A DNA stretch of 13,755 nucleotides, taken from assembly GCA_019309685.1 (NCBI GenBank), contig JAFDFT010000117.1, positions 1 to 13,755 of the forward strand, written 5' to 3'. A program made the translations under genes and the position numbers. A model generated the notes under the pieces. That model saw only the letters and a program-made list of their open reading frames with translations, made no database searches and was not told the DNA's origin. Origin of the DNA: Deltaproteobacteria bacterium. GTDB taxonomy: Bacteria > Desulfobacterota > Desulfobacteria > Desulfobacterales > JAABPS01. This document shows, in pieces, positions 1 through 6,930 of the stretch (positions are counted from its first letter, which is position 1; each line of letters starts with the position of its first letter).

Positions 1-362
1 AAACCATACACTAATAATCCTGACTCTCTAATTCTTGATGCCAGCTTCGTAAAGTCACTATCGCTCGATACTATACAGAAACCGTTAAAGTTACTGGTGT
101 ACAATAAGTCCATTGCGTCAATAATCATTGCACTATCAGTGGCGTTTTTTCCTTTTGTGTACGCAAATTGCTGCATTGGTTGAATGGAATGCTGCAATAG
201 AACCTCTTTCCATTTTTTCAGGCTAGTCGCCGTCCAATCGCCATATATTCTTCTAACGCTGGCTATCCCGTAATTTGCTATCTCTGCCAGCAAACCATCG
301 ACGATACTTGGTTGAGCATTATCCGCGTCTATTAGAACAGCTAATTTGTCCGTTTTTTCCAT
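1..362 (-). CDS. NYN-domain (LabA/DUF88-like) protein, 5' part only
   Basis: The first 120 codons of a minus-strand gene are present and the 3' end lies outside the window. The N-terminus reads LAVLIDADNAQ, with the first acidic residues of a PIN-like fold at D12 and D14. Further on come a KGKNATDSAMIIDAMD segment (D76, D82) and an IVSSDSDFTKLASRIRESG segment (D101, D103). These are the spaced acidic clusters of NYN domains, which are metal-dependent RNases of the LabA/DUF88 group; many members continue with a C-terminal OST-HTH/LOTUS RNA-binding domain, which could not be seen here. The ATG at 360-362 is supported by an AAGGGG Shine-Dalgarno about seven bases upstream. The RNA target is unknown. 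The family assignment is strong, while the nuclease activity is inferred from the family. Confidence 0.85.
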   Translation of the reverse strand, partial: MEKTDKLAVLIDADNAQPSIVDGLLAEIANYGIASVRRIYGDWTATSLKKWKEVLLQHSIQPMQQFAYTKGKNATDSAMIIDAMDLLYTSNFNGFCIVSSDSDFTKLASRIRESGLLVYG

Positions 363-470
363 AACGTTACCCCTTTTCAATTGCTTCTAATACTCAGGTT
401 GCCCTGGGCAAATGAAGTACAGCGTAATTTGCAGCCACGGTCAACCTGTGGTTACGAGTTTCATGGTAAA

Positions 471-1619
471 TCACCGAACCAGTTCTTCCAGTGCTTCAAG
501 AAGCCGGTTAATGTCATTATCATTTACATGTAAATGAGGCGAAAATCTAAGCGCATTTCCTCTTTGGCTGATGTAGATATTCCGACGTGCGAGTTCTGAC
601 ACCAAATTGCCTTTGTACTGTTTTGGAAGCAACGCTCCAAACATATGGGGACAACGCTGTGACTCATCAGGCAACTCAAATCCCAGTGACTCAAGATGTA
701 CAGCAATTGTTTTATTAATTAAAGAGAGTGAATTTGATATTTCCTCGACTCCCCATGTCTTAATCTGCTCTAATGCTGCAACTGCTCCCGGAAGGATTGT
801 GGCTGTGCATTTCTCTCCAACATCAAATCTTCGCGCGCCAGGCATATAGGTGTCTGAATATTTCACTAACGCTGAAAAATTTTCCGCGTTGTCACGAGCA
901 AGCCATGTTTCCTCAAGTGGCCGGGCGTTACGCCATCGCTCAGACACGTAAAGCAAACCGAATCCATAGGAGCATAGCAGCCATTTATATCCTGCTGCAA
1001 TAAGAAAATCGGGTTGAACGTTTTCAATAGAAAAAGGCATTGCGGCAAATGTCTGGGTCGCATCAACTACCAAAACTGCATTAATATCACGACATGCCTT
1101 ACCAATTGGCAGCAAATCAATATTTAATCCGTTTGTCCAATGGCACGTAGATACAGCAACCACTTTTACGCCATTAATAATTCTATCTAATATTGCCTGA
1201 GTCCAATTACCGTCAATGGGTTCTGAAACAGTGATTATTGCCGTGCCTGTTTCCAGGGCTGTGCGTTTCCAGGGCAAAACGTTACTTGGAAATTCCTCAG
1301 CAATAACTAATATTTGATCTCCAGGTTGTAAGGTCGGCTCAATAGCTCGTGCTGCCGTGCTGATTCCGTAGCTCACAGCAGGAATTACTGCAAATCCATC
1401 ACTATTGCCTCCAAAGATGTCTGAAGATAGCTGACGAATCGTCTCGGCATCATGAAAAAAGTTGTCCGGAATACGCTCCCAGGGGTGACTTTTTGTATTT
1501 ACACCATCATGCAGCCGATCTCTTGATTCATTTAATTGTGGAGAGTAATACGCGGTATTGAAGTAGGCAACTTCTTCTGGAATATCGAATAAATGTCTTT
1601 GCGAAGTTAAAGATCCCAT
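471..1619 (-). CDS. Class V PLP-dependent aminotransferase (cysteine desulfurase/isopenicillin-N-epimerase-like)
   Basis: This is a complete 382-residue fold-type I PLP enzyme of the aminotransferase class V family. Visible landmarks are an early YFNTAYYSP substrate-side segment (19-27), the VVDATQ motif with D186 (pyridine nitrogen) and Q189, the AAGYKWLL motif with Schiff-base lysine K212, and the C-terminal LRFSPH motif with R358, which in this family binds the substrate carboxylate. The length is normal for the family. No conserved cysteine loop typical of NifS/IscS or SufS is evident, so a desulfurase role is not supported; an epimerase, lyase or aminotransferase on a small amino acid is equally possible. 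The ATG at 1617-1619 follows an AGAAGGAT ribosome site. The gene stands somewhat apart, 108 bases from the NYN gene and 289 from the STAS-like gene. Substrate unknown. Confidence 0.88.
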   Translation of the reverse strand: MGSLTSQRHLFDIPEEVAYFNTAYYSPQLNESRDRLHDGVNTKSHPWERIPDNFFHDAETIRQLSSDIFGGNSDGFAVIPAVSYGISTAARAIEPTLQPGDQILVIAEEFPSNVLPWKRTALETGTAIITVSEPIDGNWTQAILDRIINGVKVVAVSTCHWTNGLNIDLLPIGKACRDINAVLVVDATQTFAAMPFSIENVQPDFLIAAGYKWLLCSYGFGLLYVSERWRNARPLEETWLARDNAENFSALVKYSDTYMPGARRFDVGEKCTATILPGAVAALEQIKTWGVEEISNSLSLINKTIAVHLESLGFELPDESQRCPHMFGALLPKQYKGNLVSELARRNIYISQRGNALRFSPHLHVNDNDINRLLEALEELVR

Positions 1620-1908
1620 TGTTATCCTTCTTTACGCATAACAATTAATACGCGGAAGTTTTTCTTAATACGCCTTATATCTAGGCATTTTTATGAATTT
1701 TTATGTCAAAACAGCCAAATCAGCAGGCTGTGAAAGGGTATGGTAATTGGATTGAAAAGAAGAGCGTTACGGCAACTAAGGTTTTTCTGAATAATATATA
1801 ATAACTATCTAAAAATCAAGGATAAATTCTTTTTTGAGACCCTGGCTTTGTCTCTATGCTTTTTTATCGCCAGTTAATTCCTGAAGACTCATATGGGTTA
1901 GGAGATAT

Positions 1909-2277
1909 CTATTTTTCAAGAAATTGCATCGCCAAATCAAAATCAGTGAATATCTTGACGTTCAGGCCAGAGTTTGTAGTGACCGTCTCAATAAAGTCGT
2001 GTGAATGATCACCCGGGCTAACTAAAAGGGCAACACGAGCATATAGGTCAATCCCTTCGGTATTTTTCATATCTTCATATGCAAAATCGTAGCTTTCCAT
2101 GACCGAATCCGTATTCCTAGATTCTGTTACATCTACAAGGTATCGGTTAATGCCCAACTTTCCTCCAAGCGTATGGGCCTCAAGATTTTGTTTCATGGCA
2201 CTCTGCCTGTTGATTTCACCCTGAATCTTGAGAATGATATATTTGCCATCTTTGGAGGGAGTAATTGTGTAATTCAT
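1909..2277 (-). CDS. SpoIIAA/STAS-like domain protein
   Basis: A 122-residue soluble protein with no signal peptide. The order is an N-terminal beta pair (YIILKIQGEIN), a helix, a beta strand with NRYLVDVTES (about 44-53), a helix, the RVALLVSP strand (about 81-88), and a C-terminal strand-helix (VKIFTDFDLAMQFL). This fits the SpoIIAA-like/STAS fold used in anti-sigma antagonists and small stand-alone sensors. There is no clear phosphorylatable Ser in the canonical position, so a partner-switching role is only a guess. The start is well supported: AGGAGG at 2284-2289 sits six bases before the ATG. It lies 60 bases downstream of the hydrolase on the same strand and could be last in a three-gene operon (3886 down to 1909). 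Confidence 0.65.
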   Translation of the reverse strand: MNYTITPSKDGKYIILKIQGEINRQSAMKQNLEAHTLGGKLGINRYLVDVTESRNTDSVMESYDFAYEDMKNTEGIDLYARVALLVSPGDHSHDFIETVTTNSGLNVKIFTDFDLAMQFLEK

Positions 2278-2293
2278 TCCTTTCCTCCTAACA

Positions 2294-2305
2294 TTAATTA
2301 GGTGA
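2294..2305. repeat. 12-bp direct repeat, copy 1 (TTAATTAGGTGA)
   Basis: The 12-mer TTAATTAGGTGA occurs here, in the gap between the STAS-like and hydrolase genes, and again in direct orientation at 3216-3227. The two copies bracket the GC-rich hydrolase gene. Whether this marks an insertion or is chance in AT-rich DNA cannot be decided from the sequence. Confidence 0.5.
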
Positions 2306-2337
2306 GGTGGTGCAATAACGCCTTAGTCACGCCGAGG

Positions 2338-3153
2338 TTAATCATCAAGCTCTCCCCGCAGAAATACACCAATTTGCTCGAATGCTTTAGCATCCTGGAT
2401 TAAAAACAGATGCCCTCCGTCAAACAGCTCCAAACGCGCTCCCGGAATCTGCTTCTGCAACGCTTCGAGATTGACGGGAGTTGCAATGCCATCGTATCGA
2501 CCTCCACAAATGTAGACCGGCATCCGCAATGCAGGAAGGCGCTCGTATGTATCATGGCCGGCACGGGCCTCCAACTGCCGGCGGGCGCCGATTTGGCGTC
2601 CAGGCTCATCTGCCCCTACCTTCAGCCCCGCCAGGGTTAGGTCAAAAAGCGCCTGAAATTTCTCCGGCTTGGCAGCCTGCCAGGTTGTGTCCCGGCGCGT
2701 ATCACTGAGTTGGAGGACATGGTGTATGTAATCTTCTTCCGGGAGATGAGCGAGTTCTTGAAAGGGGTACGAGGCGCCGCCTTCGCCCCCGCTGCTGGTG
2801 CAGGCTAATACAAGGCGTTCTACACGGTGCGGATAGCGCAGGGCAAACTCTTGCGCCACCATCCCCCCAAATGAAATCCCCATAACCATGCATCGCTTCC
2901 ACCCCAAGACATCGAGCAGCCCGTTGGCATCGTCGGCATAATCGGCCATGGTATACGGAATATCCGGACGCGACGTCTGGCCTAAACCCCGCTGATCATA
3001 ACTTAAGATTTCAAAATGTCCGGCAATGGGTGCATCGAAGATATTAGGCTTACGTCGCAAGTCTCCACCCGTTCCACTAATGACCAGCAGGCGCGGACCT
3101 ATGCCATGGATCTCGTAATATATACTGATATTACGAACGATATCGAATGGCAT
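2338..3153 (-). CDS. Alpha/beta hydrolase (serine hydrolase fold)
   Basis: A complete 271-residue alpha/beta hydrolase. The nucleophile elbow is MGISFGGMVAQ with S94; the probable acid is D221 in GGRYDGIATP and the base is H248 in FDGGHLFLIQD. An SYDQRGLGQTSRP segment (51-63) is typical of the lid-side loop of esterases, C-C hydrolases and lactonases such as 3-oxoadipate enol-lactonase-like proteins. No signal peptide, so cytoplasmic. The substrate cannot be predicted. The ATG at 3151-3153 is preceded by GGGGAGGG; a second ATG four bases upstream is out of frame. Base composition is very unlike the neighbours: 41 of the 60 bases at 2581-2640 are G or C, against 14 of 60 at 4561-4620. That suggests recent acquisition, although it sits close (25 bases) behind the upstream exported-protein gene. 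Confidence 0.9.
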   Translation of the reverse strand: MPFDIVRNISIYYEIHGIGPRLLVISGTGGDLRRKPNIFDAPIAGHFEILSYDQRGLGQTSRPDIPYTMADYADDANGLLDVLGWKRCMVMGISFGGMVAQEFALRYPHRVERLVLACTSSGGEGGASYPFQELAHLPEEDYIHHVLQLSDTRRDTTWQAAKPEKFQALFDLTLAGLKVGADEPGRQIGARRQLEARAGHDTYERLPALRMPVYICGGRYDGIATPVNLEALQKQIPGARLELFDGGHLFLIQDAKAFEQIGVFLRGELDD

Positions 3154-3178
3154 ACATTCCCTCCCCTAAGGCAGTTTT

Positions 3179-3886
3179 TCAATTATTTCCAGGTTTGTAA
3201 GTTGCCTCCACTTTTTTAATTAGGTGAAGGGCCGTAGTAAGTGAAGACAAATCAGAGCTTATCTTTCCATCTGCCCCGGCCACGTCTCCATGTCCTATGA
3301 TTTTGGCATTGCTTTCCGATATCTTCTTTCCAATAATAAGACTTCCCTGCCAGATCACTGACGGCTGTCCTCTATACCAGCTGTAATTATGATGCTCATT
3401 ATCGTCGAAGCTTTTATTCACTTCTATATTATAGAAATATTTTCCGGGCTTGAGAGGTTTCGTTGAGCGCCAAACCCAAACAAACTCCCCGGCTTTTGGG
3501 GTGGCTGAGGTAATCGCGTCAACAAGCGCTTTATCTTTAGACGGGTAAAAATTGCCGCCTCCATAATTAAAACCTCTTTGATACGCCCAGGCAGGCAGGA
3601 CGCTTAAACGTGACCCACCCAGTTTGTCATCTAACTCTCCGCCTTTATTTCCCAGTCCTTTCTTGGCCGTTTTCCGTGTGACATAGACCGTATCGATAAA
3701 CTCTCCCTTTGCATTAACCAGCCAGATAGCTATCTGGCAATTTTTTTTAGCCAATACGATGTTAAACGTAAACGCCTCCTGGTCATTCATCGTTTCAGCA
3801 AAAAGTTGACTCCCCCAAAACAAAAAGACAGCAAACAGACAAACGAGGGATAATTTCATACGACTTTGGAATAGTGATTTAATCAT
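3179..3886 (-). CDS. Exported DUF2271-like protein
   Basis: A 235-residue protein with a Sec signal peptide: basic start (R9, K11), a hydrophobic core (about 12-28) and a likely cleavage after LFA at 30. The mature part has an IAIWLVNAKGEFIDTVYV segment (52-69), a SVLPAWAYQRG segment, then DAITSATP...FVWVWRSTKPLKPGKYFYNIEVN, ending in a strand reading WQGSLIIG. An acidic-ligand-like IWL..AKG strand followed by a W-rich linker and a Kx-P-G-x-Y turn resembles DUF2271 periplasmic proteins, which have an immunoglobulin/FlgD-like beta fold. No enzymatic motif is seen. The start at 3884-3886 follows AAAGGAG with seven-base spacing; an internal Met at residue 10 is a less likely start. A promoter-like element lies upstream at 3945-3973. 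It is the first gene of a probable minus-strand operon with the hydrolase and the STAS-like gene. Confidence 0.65.
   Translation of the reverse strand: MIKSLFQSRMKLSLVCLFAVFLFWGSQLFAETMNDQEAFTFNIVLAKKNCQIAIWLVNAKGEFIDTVYVTRKTAKKGLGNKGGELDDKLGGSRLSVLPAWAYQRGFNYGGGNFYPSKDKALVDAITSATPKAGEFVWVWRSTKPLKPGKYFYNIEVNKSFDDNEHHNYSWYRGQPSVIWQGSLIIGKKISESNAKIIGHGDVAGADGKISSDLSSLTTALHLIKKVEATYKPGNN
3216..3227. repeat. 12-bp direct repeat, copy 2 (TTAATTAGGTGA)
   Basis: Second copy of the 12-mer at 2294-2305, located inside the last codons of the DUF2271-like gene (around LHLIKKV of its C-terminus). Both copies continue with G-rich sequence, GGTGG in copy 1 and AGGGC in copy 2. Confidence 0.5.
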
Positions 3887-3944
3887 TCAATTTCTCCTTT
3901 TGGTTACCAATACGAAACCCGTAACAAGCAGTTTGTTAGTGTTT

Positions 3945-3973
3945 CATATAATAATAAATATGCTTTTTCTCAA
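3945..3973 (-). promoter_or_regulatory. Putative sigma-70-type promoter for the 3886-1909 gene set
   Basis: Read on the minus strand, TTGAGA (3968-3973) and TATATG (3945-3950) are separated by exactly 17 bases. They match the -35 at 5 of 6 and the -10 at 4 of 6 positions. It is about 60 bases upstream of the start of the exported protein. AT-rich DNA gives such matches easily. Confidence 0.4.
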
Positions 3974-4038
3974 GAAGTCCTAAGGTCAGCATTGGTATTG
4001 ATCTAGTAATTATGTGAAAAAACGTTTGGTGCACTAAT

Positions 4039-4067
4039 TTGCGTTTTCTGATTTTTAATATGATAAT
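4039..4067 (+). promoter_or_regulatory. Putative promoter for the exported SRPBCC-like/DUF6125-like pair
   Basis: TTGCGT (4039-4044), 17 bases, then GATAAT (4062-4067), which matches the -10 consensus at five of six positions. It would leave a leader of roughly 170 bases before the ATG at 4244. Confidence 0.4.
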
Positions 4068-4243
4068 TATTTATAAATCAACGAAAATATCGATATGCCT
4101 GCAATCAAACTGCCTTATTTTCAGGCCAATTTATAAACAATTGGACAAAAAAGCCTTTGAAAATCAACAAAGAATTGAAGATATACCCTCAAATGTGATA
4201 AGTCGAACAACAAAGATAATTTCTTTAACCTGGGCATTTTTTA

Positions 4244-5170
4244 ATGATTAATTTATTTTTTTTAAGGTTAGCTTTTTTTTCACTAATTGCTGCATTTATT
4301 TTGCTATTTGGACTGATATCAAGCGTACACGCCCTGTCTTCACATAATCAAAACTTACAGAAAAAATATAATGAAATAGAGAAACAATTATTTGAACATT
4401 CTTCCGGTCTTCCTATTTATATTGAGTCTTTTGATGAACACAATACGCTTAGCGGCGATATTTACAGCATTATCTCACATCCTTTTTCCAGGATCAGCGG
4501 CGTTTTAGTTGAGCCTAAAAACTGGTGCGATATTTCCCTGCTTCACTTAAACATAAAGGCTTGTATCTTTAAAAAAGATGAAAATATCCAAAAAATCACT
4601 TTTTATAGCGGACGAAAATTTTATCAGCCGCCTGAAGACGCGTTTGTTCTTGAATACCAATTTCAGGTAATCGAAAATCAATCAAACTATTTAAAAATTC
4701 TTTTTACCGCCGATACCGGCCCTATCGATACCTCCGATTACCGAATGGAACTTGAAGCTATGCCCGTTAGAGGAAAGAAGACCTTCTTTCGTTTCTCATA
4801 TACCTACAGATATGGATTGGCCACCCAAGCAGCCATGGAGGCCTATTTTGCAACCCTTGGAAGAAATAAAATTGGGTTCAGTATCATTAACCAGGACAAA
4901 GATAACAATTCAGTGTACATCGATGGCACAAGGGGTGCGATCGAGCGTAACTCTATAAGGTATTATTTCGCGATATTGGCCTATATGGATACGCTCAGAT
5001 TTCCTGAAAAAAATCGCTTTGAGCAAAGGATCCAATTGTGGTACTCTTTAACTGATCGGTACAAAAATCAGTTGTTTGAGCTTCCGCGTGAAGACTATAT
5101 CAGTTGTAAAAAGCTCGAACTTCAAAACCAAATAAAACTGCAGGAGCAGGAAAATCAAAATTTGAAATGA
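4244..5170 (+). CDS. Exported SRPBCC/StAR-like conserved hypothetical protein
   Basis: A 308-residue protein with a long hydrophobic N-terminus (about 4-28) ending in VHA at 28-30, a Sec signal peptide or signal anchor, so periplasmic or envelope-attached. The mature part has an ISGVLVEPKNWCDISLLHLN segment (85-103) and C107, a beta-rich middle (FTADTGP, MELEAMPVRGKKTFFRFSYTYRYG), a DGTRGAIERNSIRYYFAI segment (227-244), and a Gln/Glu-rich probable coiled tail (286-308). The strand-rich middle followed by a conserved RGxxERNxxRYY helix resembles periplasmic SRPBCC (START-fold) hypothetical proteins of Proteobacteria; this is from memory of the family and not proven. C95 and C107 could pair as a disulfide. 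No Shine-Dalgarno precedes the ATG at 4244, so the start is less certain. The stop overlaps the next gene's start by ATGA, implying coupled translation. Ligand unknown. Confidence 0.6.
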   Translation: MINLFFLRLAFFSLIAAFILLFGLISSVHALSSHNQNLQKKYNEIEKQLFEHSSGLPIYIESFDEHNTLSGDIYSIISHPFSRISGVLVEPKNWCDISLLHLNIKACIFKKDENIQKITFYSGRKFYQPPEDAFVLEYQFQVIENQSNYLKILFTADTGPIDTSDYRMELEAMPVRGKKTFFRFSYTYRYGLATQAAMEAYFATLGRNKIGFSIINQDKDNNSVYIDGTRGAIERNSIRYYFAILAYMDTLRFPEKNRFEQRIQLWYSLTDRYKNQLFELPREDYISCKKLELQNQIKLQEQENQNLK

Positions 5171-5676
5171 ATGATGCGGAAAAAAAGGAACTGATAGAGC
5201 TTTTAAATAAAAACTGGATGACCCATGACGGCATGTGGTTTTATCACTGCCTTCAAGAAATGGGTATTGAAAAAGCCAACAAACTCAACAAGTTAGCCAT
5301 TTCAGCCCTTGCCCCAATTGAAATAAAACGTCTAATTAACTTTCTGGGCATTGAGACAGGATCTATTAAAACCTTTGATAGTTTCCAACGGTTTTTTGAA
5401 AGTGCCAAAGAAATGTTTATCCCGGATTTTATGAATACTATGATGAATTTTCCTGAAGAAAATCTTATGCGTTGGGAATTTAAGCCTTATAACTGCTTTG
5501 CATATAAAGGTATGGTTGCGGCGGATGTAATTGAACATTATGAATGTGGTGTCATATACAGAATCGAATGTTGGATTAATAGCCTTGGCATTAAATATAG
5601 TGTAAAACCTAAGATTTCAAAATGCCTTATGCTCACGGATGGAAACTGCACTGGCGATATCCTGTTTGATTTTTAA
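5167..5676 (+). CDS. DUF6125-like protein (L-2-amino-thiazoline-4-carboxylate hydrolase-related fold)
   Basis: A 169-residue soluble protein. The N-terminal segment LLNKNWMTHDGMWFYHCLQ (12-30) with H20, D21, H27 and C28 is a hallmark of the DUF6125 group. The C-terminal half carries C110, C127 and C135 (YECGVIYRIECW), then C153 and C161 in the ending CLMLTDGNCTGDILFDF. Repeated Cys and the C-terminal CxG-type signature resemble ATC-hydrolase/V4R-like small-molecule-binding domains. The Cys set could bind a metal or a thiol ligand, but this is inference. Its ATG overlaps the stop of the preceding exported-protein gene by four bases (5167-5170), so the two are translationally coupled although one is exported and the other cytoplasmic. 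No clear terminator follows; the activase gene starts 167 bases downstream. Function unknown. Confidence 0.65.
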   Translation: MNDAEKKELIELLNKNWMTHDGMWFYHCLQEMGIEKANKLNKLAISALAPIEIKRLINFLGIETGSIKTFDSFQRFFESAKEMFIPDFMNTMMNFPEENLMRWEFKPYNCFAYKGMVAADVIEHYECGVIYRIECWINSLGIKYSVKPKISKCLMLTDGNCTGDILFDF

Positions 5677-5843
5677 CTTCGTCATCTTTGATTTACTTCT
5701 GATCAATCTTTAGTTTAATTTCCTAAAAAAATACTAGCTTTTTTACTTCTATATGTTTCACAAAAATGATAACGATATTAACTGCATGAGTAAAATTACT
5801 ATTCTTTTTATCTAAAATACAGCAAAAAGGGATATGGGGTCTC

Positions 5844-6851
5844 ATGAAACTGGGTATCGATATCGGCTCAACCACTGCGAAAACGGTTTTACTTGATGAA
5901 TCCGGTCAGACCCAATTTTTTGAGTACAAACGACACAACGCTGAAATTCTTGAATCACTTGTTGTCTCTCTTGAAAAGGCTTTGGGCCAATGCGGCAATA
6001 TTGCCGTTAATATGTCTATTACAGGCTCCGCTGGACTTGGCATCGCGGAAAAATACAGCCTTCCTTTTATTCAGGAGTTAGTTGCCTCTACCAATGCAGC
6101 AAATACTCTTTTCCCTGAAGTCAAAACCCTGATCGATATCGGCGGTGAAGACTCAAAAGTTATTTTTTTCAGTGACAAGAAAAGGCCCGACATTCGTATG
6201 AATGGCAGCTGCGCCGGCGGAACCGGCTCATTTATTGATCAAATGGCAACATTGCTAGATGTTTCTATTGACCAACTTGATGTATTGGCAAGCCAACACG
6301 AAAACTTTCTTCCCATTGCTTCCCGATGCGGTGTATTTGCGAAAACCGATGTTCAGAACTTATTAAGCCGGGAAGTATCCAAAGAAGACATAGCCGCTTC
6401 TATTTTTCATGCGGTTGCCATACAAATTATTACCACTCTATCCAGAGGATATGACATAAGGCCGTCTATTCTTTTCTGTGGAGGGCCCCTTTCATTTTTA
6501 CCTTCATTGAGACGCATTTTTATAAAAGCCCTAAACTTATCCAACAGTGATGTTCTTCGTCCGCTTCATCCGGAGCTTTTTCCCGCTATCGGTGCCGCTA
6601 TCTCTGCAGAAAAAAATGGAGCATTAAAACTCAGCGATCTGGTAAATCGTTTAAAAACTACTGATACATCTATACAAACCAATAGCGACCGGCTTCCTTC
6701 TCTTTTCAAAAACCGTGTTGACTTTGGCTCATGGAGCCAGCAGCGTTTTTCGGATAAAATATCAAAAATTAATCTAAATGAAACCAAAGGGGACGATTTT
6801 TTCTTAGGCATCGATTCCGGATTCTACTACCACAAAAATTGTTTTAATTGA
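5844..6851 (+). CDS. N-terminal part of a giant acyl-CoA dehydratase activase (first BadF/HgdC ATPase domain), frameshifted
   Basis: The gene starts with MKLGIDIGSTTAKTVLLD, the phosphate-1 loop of an ASKHA ATPase (BadF/BadG/BcrA/HgdC family). Further landmarks are a STNAANTL segment, the phosphate-2 motif LIDIGGEDSKVI (97-107), the [4Fe-4S] ligand motif NGSCAGGTGSF with C123, a second ligand C162 in ASRCGVF, and the adenosine-side GGP motif (213-215). In this family two ATPase subunits share one [4Fe-4S] cluster and drive electrons to very low potential with ATP. The reading frame then begins a second ATPase domain (FFLGIDSG at about 319-326) and ends after a short out-of-frame tail because of one extra T at 6822/6823. 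Removing it continues without interruption into the plus-strand frame ending at 10095, for about 1416 residues in all. The upstream ribosome site is weak (GGGG a few bases before the ATG). Confidence 0.85.
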   Translation: MKLGIDIGSTTAKTVLLDESGQTQFFEYKRHNAEILESLVVSLEKALGQCGNIAVNMSITGSAGLGIAEKYSLPFIQELVASTNAANTLFPEVKTLIDIGGEDSKVIFFSDKKRPDIRMNGSCAGGTGSFIDQMATLLDVSIDQLDVLASQHENFLPIASRCGVFAKTDVQNLLSREVSKEDIAASIFHAVAIQIITTLSRGYDIRPSILFCGGPLSFLPSLRRIFIKALNLSNSDVLRPLHPELFPAIGAAISAEKNGALKLSDLVNRLKTTDTSIQTNSDRLPSLFKNRVDFGSWSQQRFSDKISKINLNETKGDDFFLGIDSGFYYHKNCFN

Positions 6852-6930
6852 TGCACAGGGAAATGTTGCTTTCGATTACTACGCAAATAACAAGGGAAAA
6901 CCGATTGAGGCCGTAGCAAATGGACTTCAA

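Larger units (their letters stand above)
3887..4243. other. Divergent intergenic region with promoters for both sides
   Basis: These 357 bases separate the divergent gene sets. They hold one promoter-like element for each direction (3945-3973 minus, 4039-4067 plus). A 70-codon plus-strand reading frame (4039-4251) begins with a TTG that coincides with the -35 element, has no ribosome site and an AT-driven composition, and is judged non-coding. No hairpin or RNA motif was recognised. Confidence 0.55.

Noticed and set aside
471..1619. Cysteine desulfurase (NifS/IscS/SufS) role for the aminotransferase
   Set aside because: The expected catalytic Cys loop near the C-terminus is not evident and there are no Fe-S assembly genes beside it.
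1710..1735. CAGCC/GGCTG inverted repeat between the aminotransferase and STAS-like genes
   Set aside because: Five pairs with a nine-base loop and no T-tract or conserved context; consistent with chance.
1836..1865. Hairpin GAGAC/GTCTC followed by six T, possible terminator
   Set aside because: Only five base pairs, and it points along the plus strand where no gene ends; read on the minus strand it lacks a T-tract after the stem.
2400..2902. Several open frames overlapping the hydrolase gene on both strands
   Set aside because: They result from the high GC content of this gene and show no protein-family features, while the 271-residue frame has a full catalytic triad.
4039..4251. 70-codon plus-strand reading frame ahead of the exported SRPBCC-like gene, overlapping its start
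   Set aside because: Its TTG start coincides with a promoter -35 element, no ribosome site precedes it, and the Ile/Phe/Lys-rich composition is what AT-rich non-coding DNA gives.
5722..5742. A-run/T-run pair after the DUF6125-like gene, possible terminator
   Set aside because: The stem would be made only of A-T pairs and is too weak to call a terminator.
6815..6830. Programmed +1 ribosomal frameshift site in the activase gene
   Set aside because: There is no in-frame stop at the slip site, no upstream Shine-Dalgarno-like element, and no slippery codon pattern of the prfB type; mutation or sequencing error is the simpler explanation.
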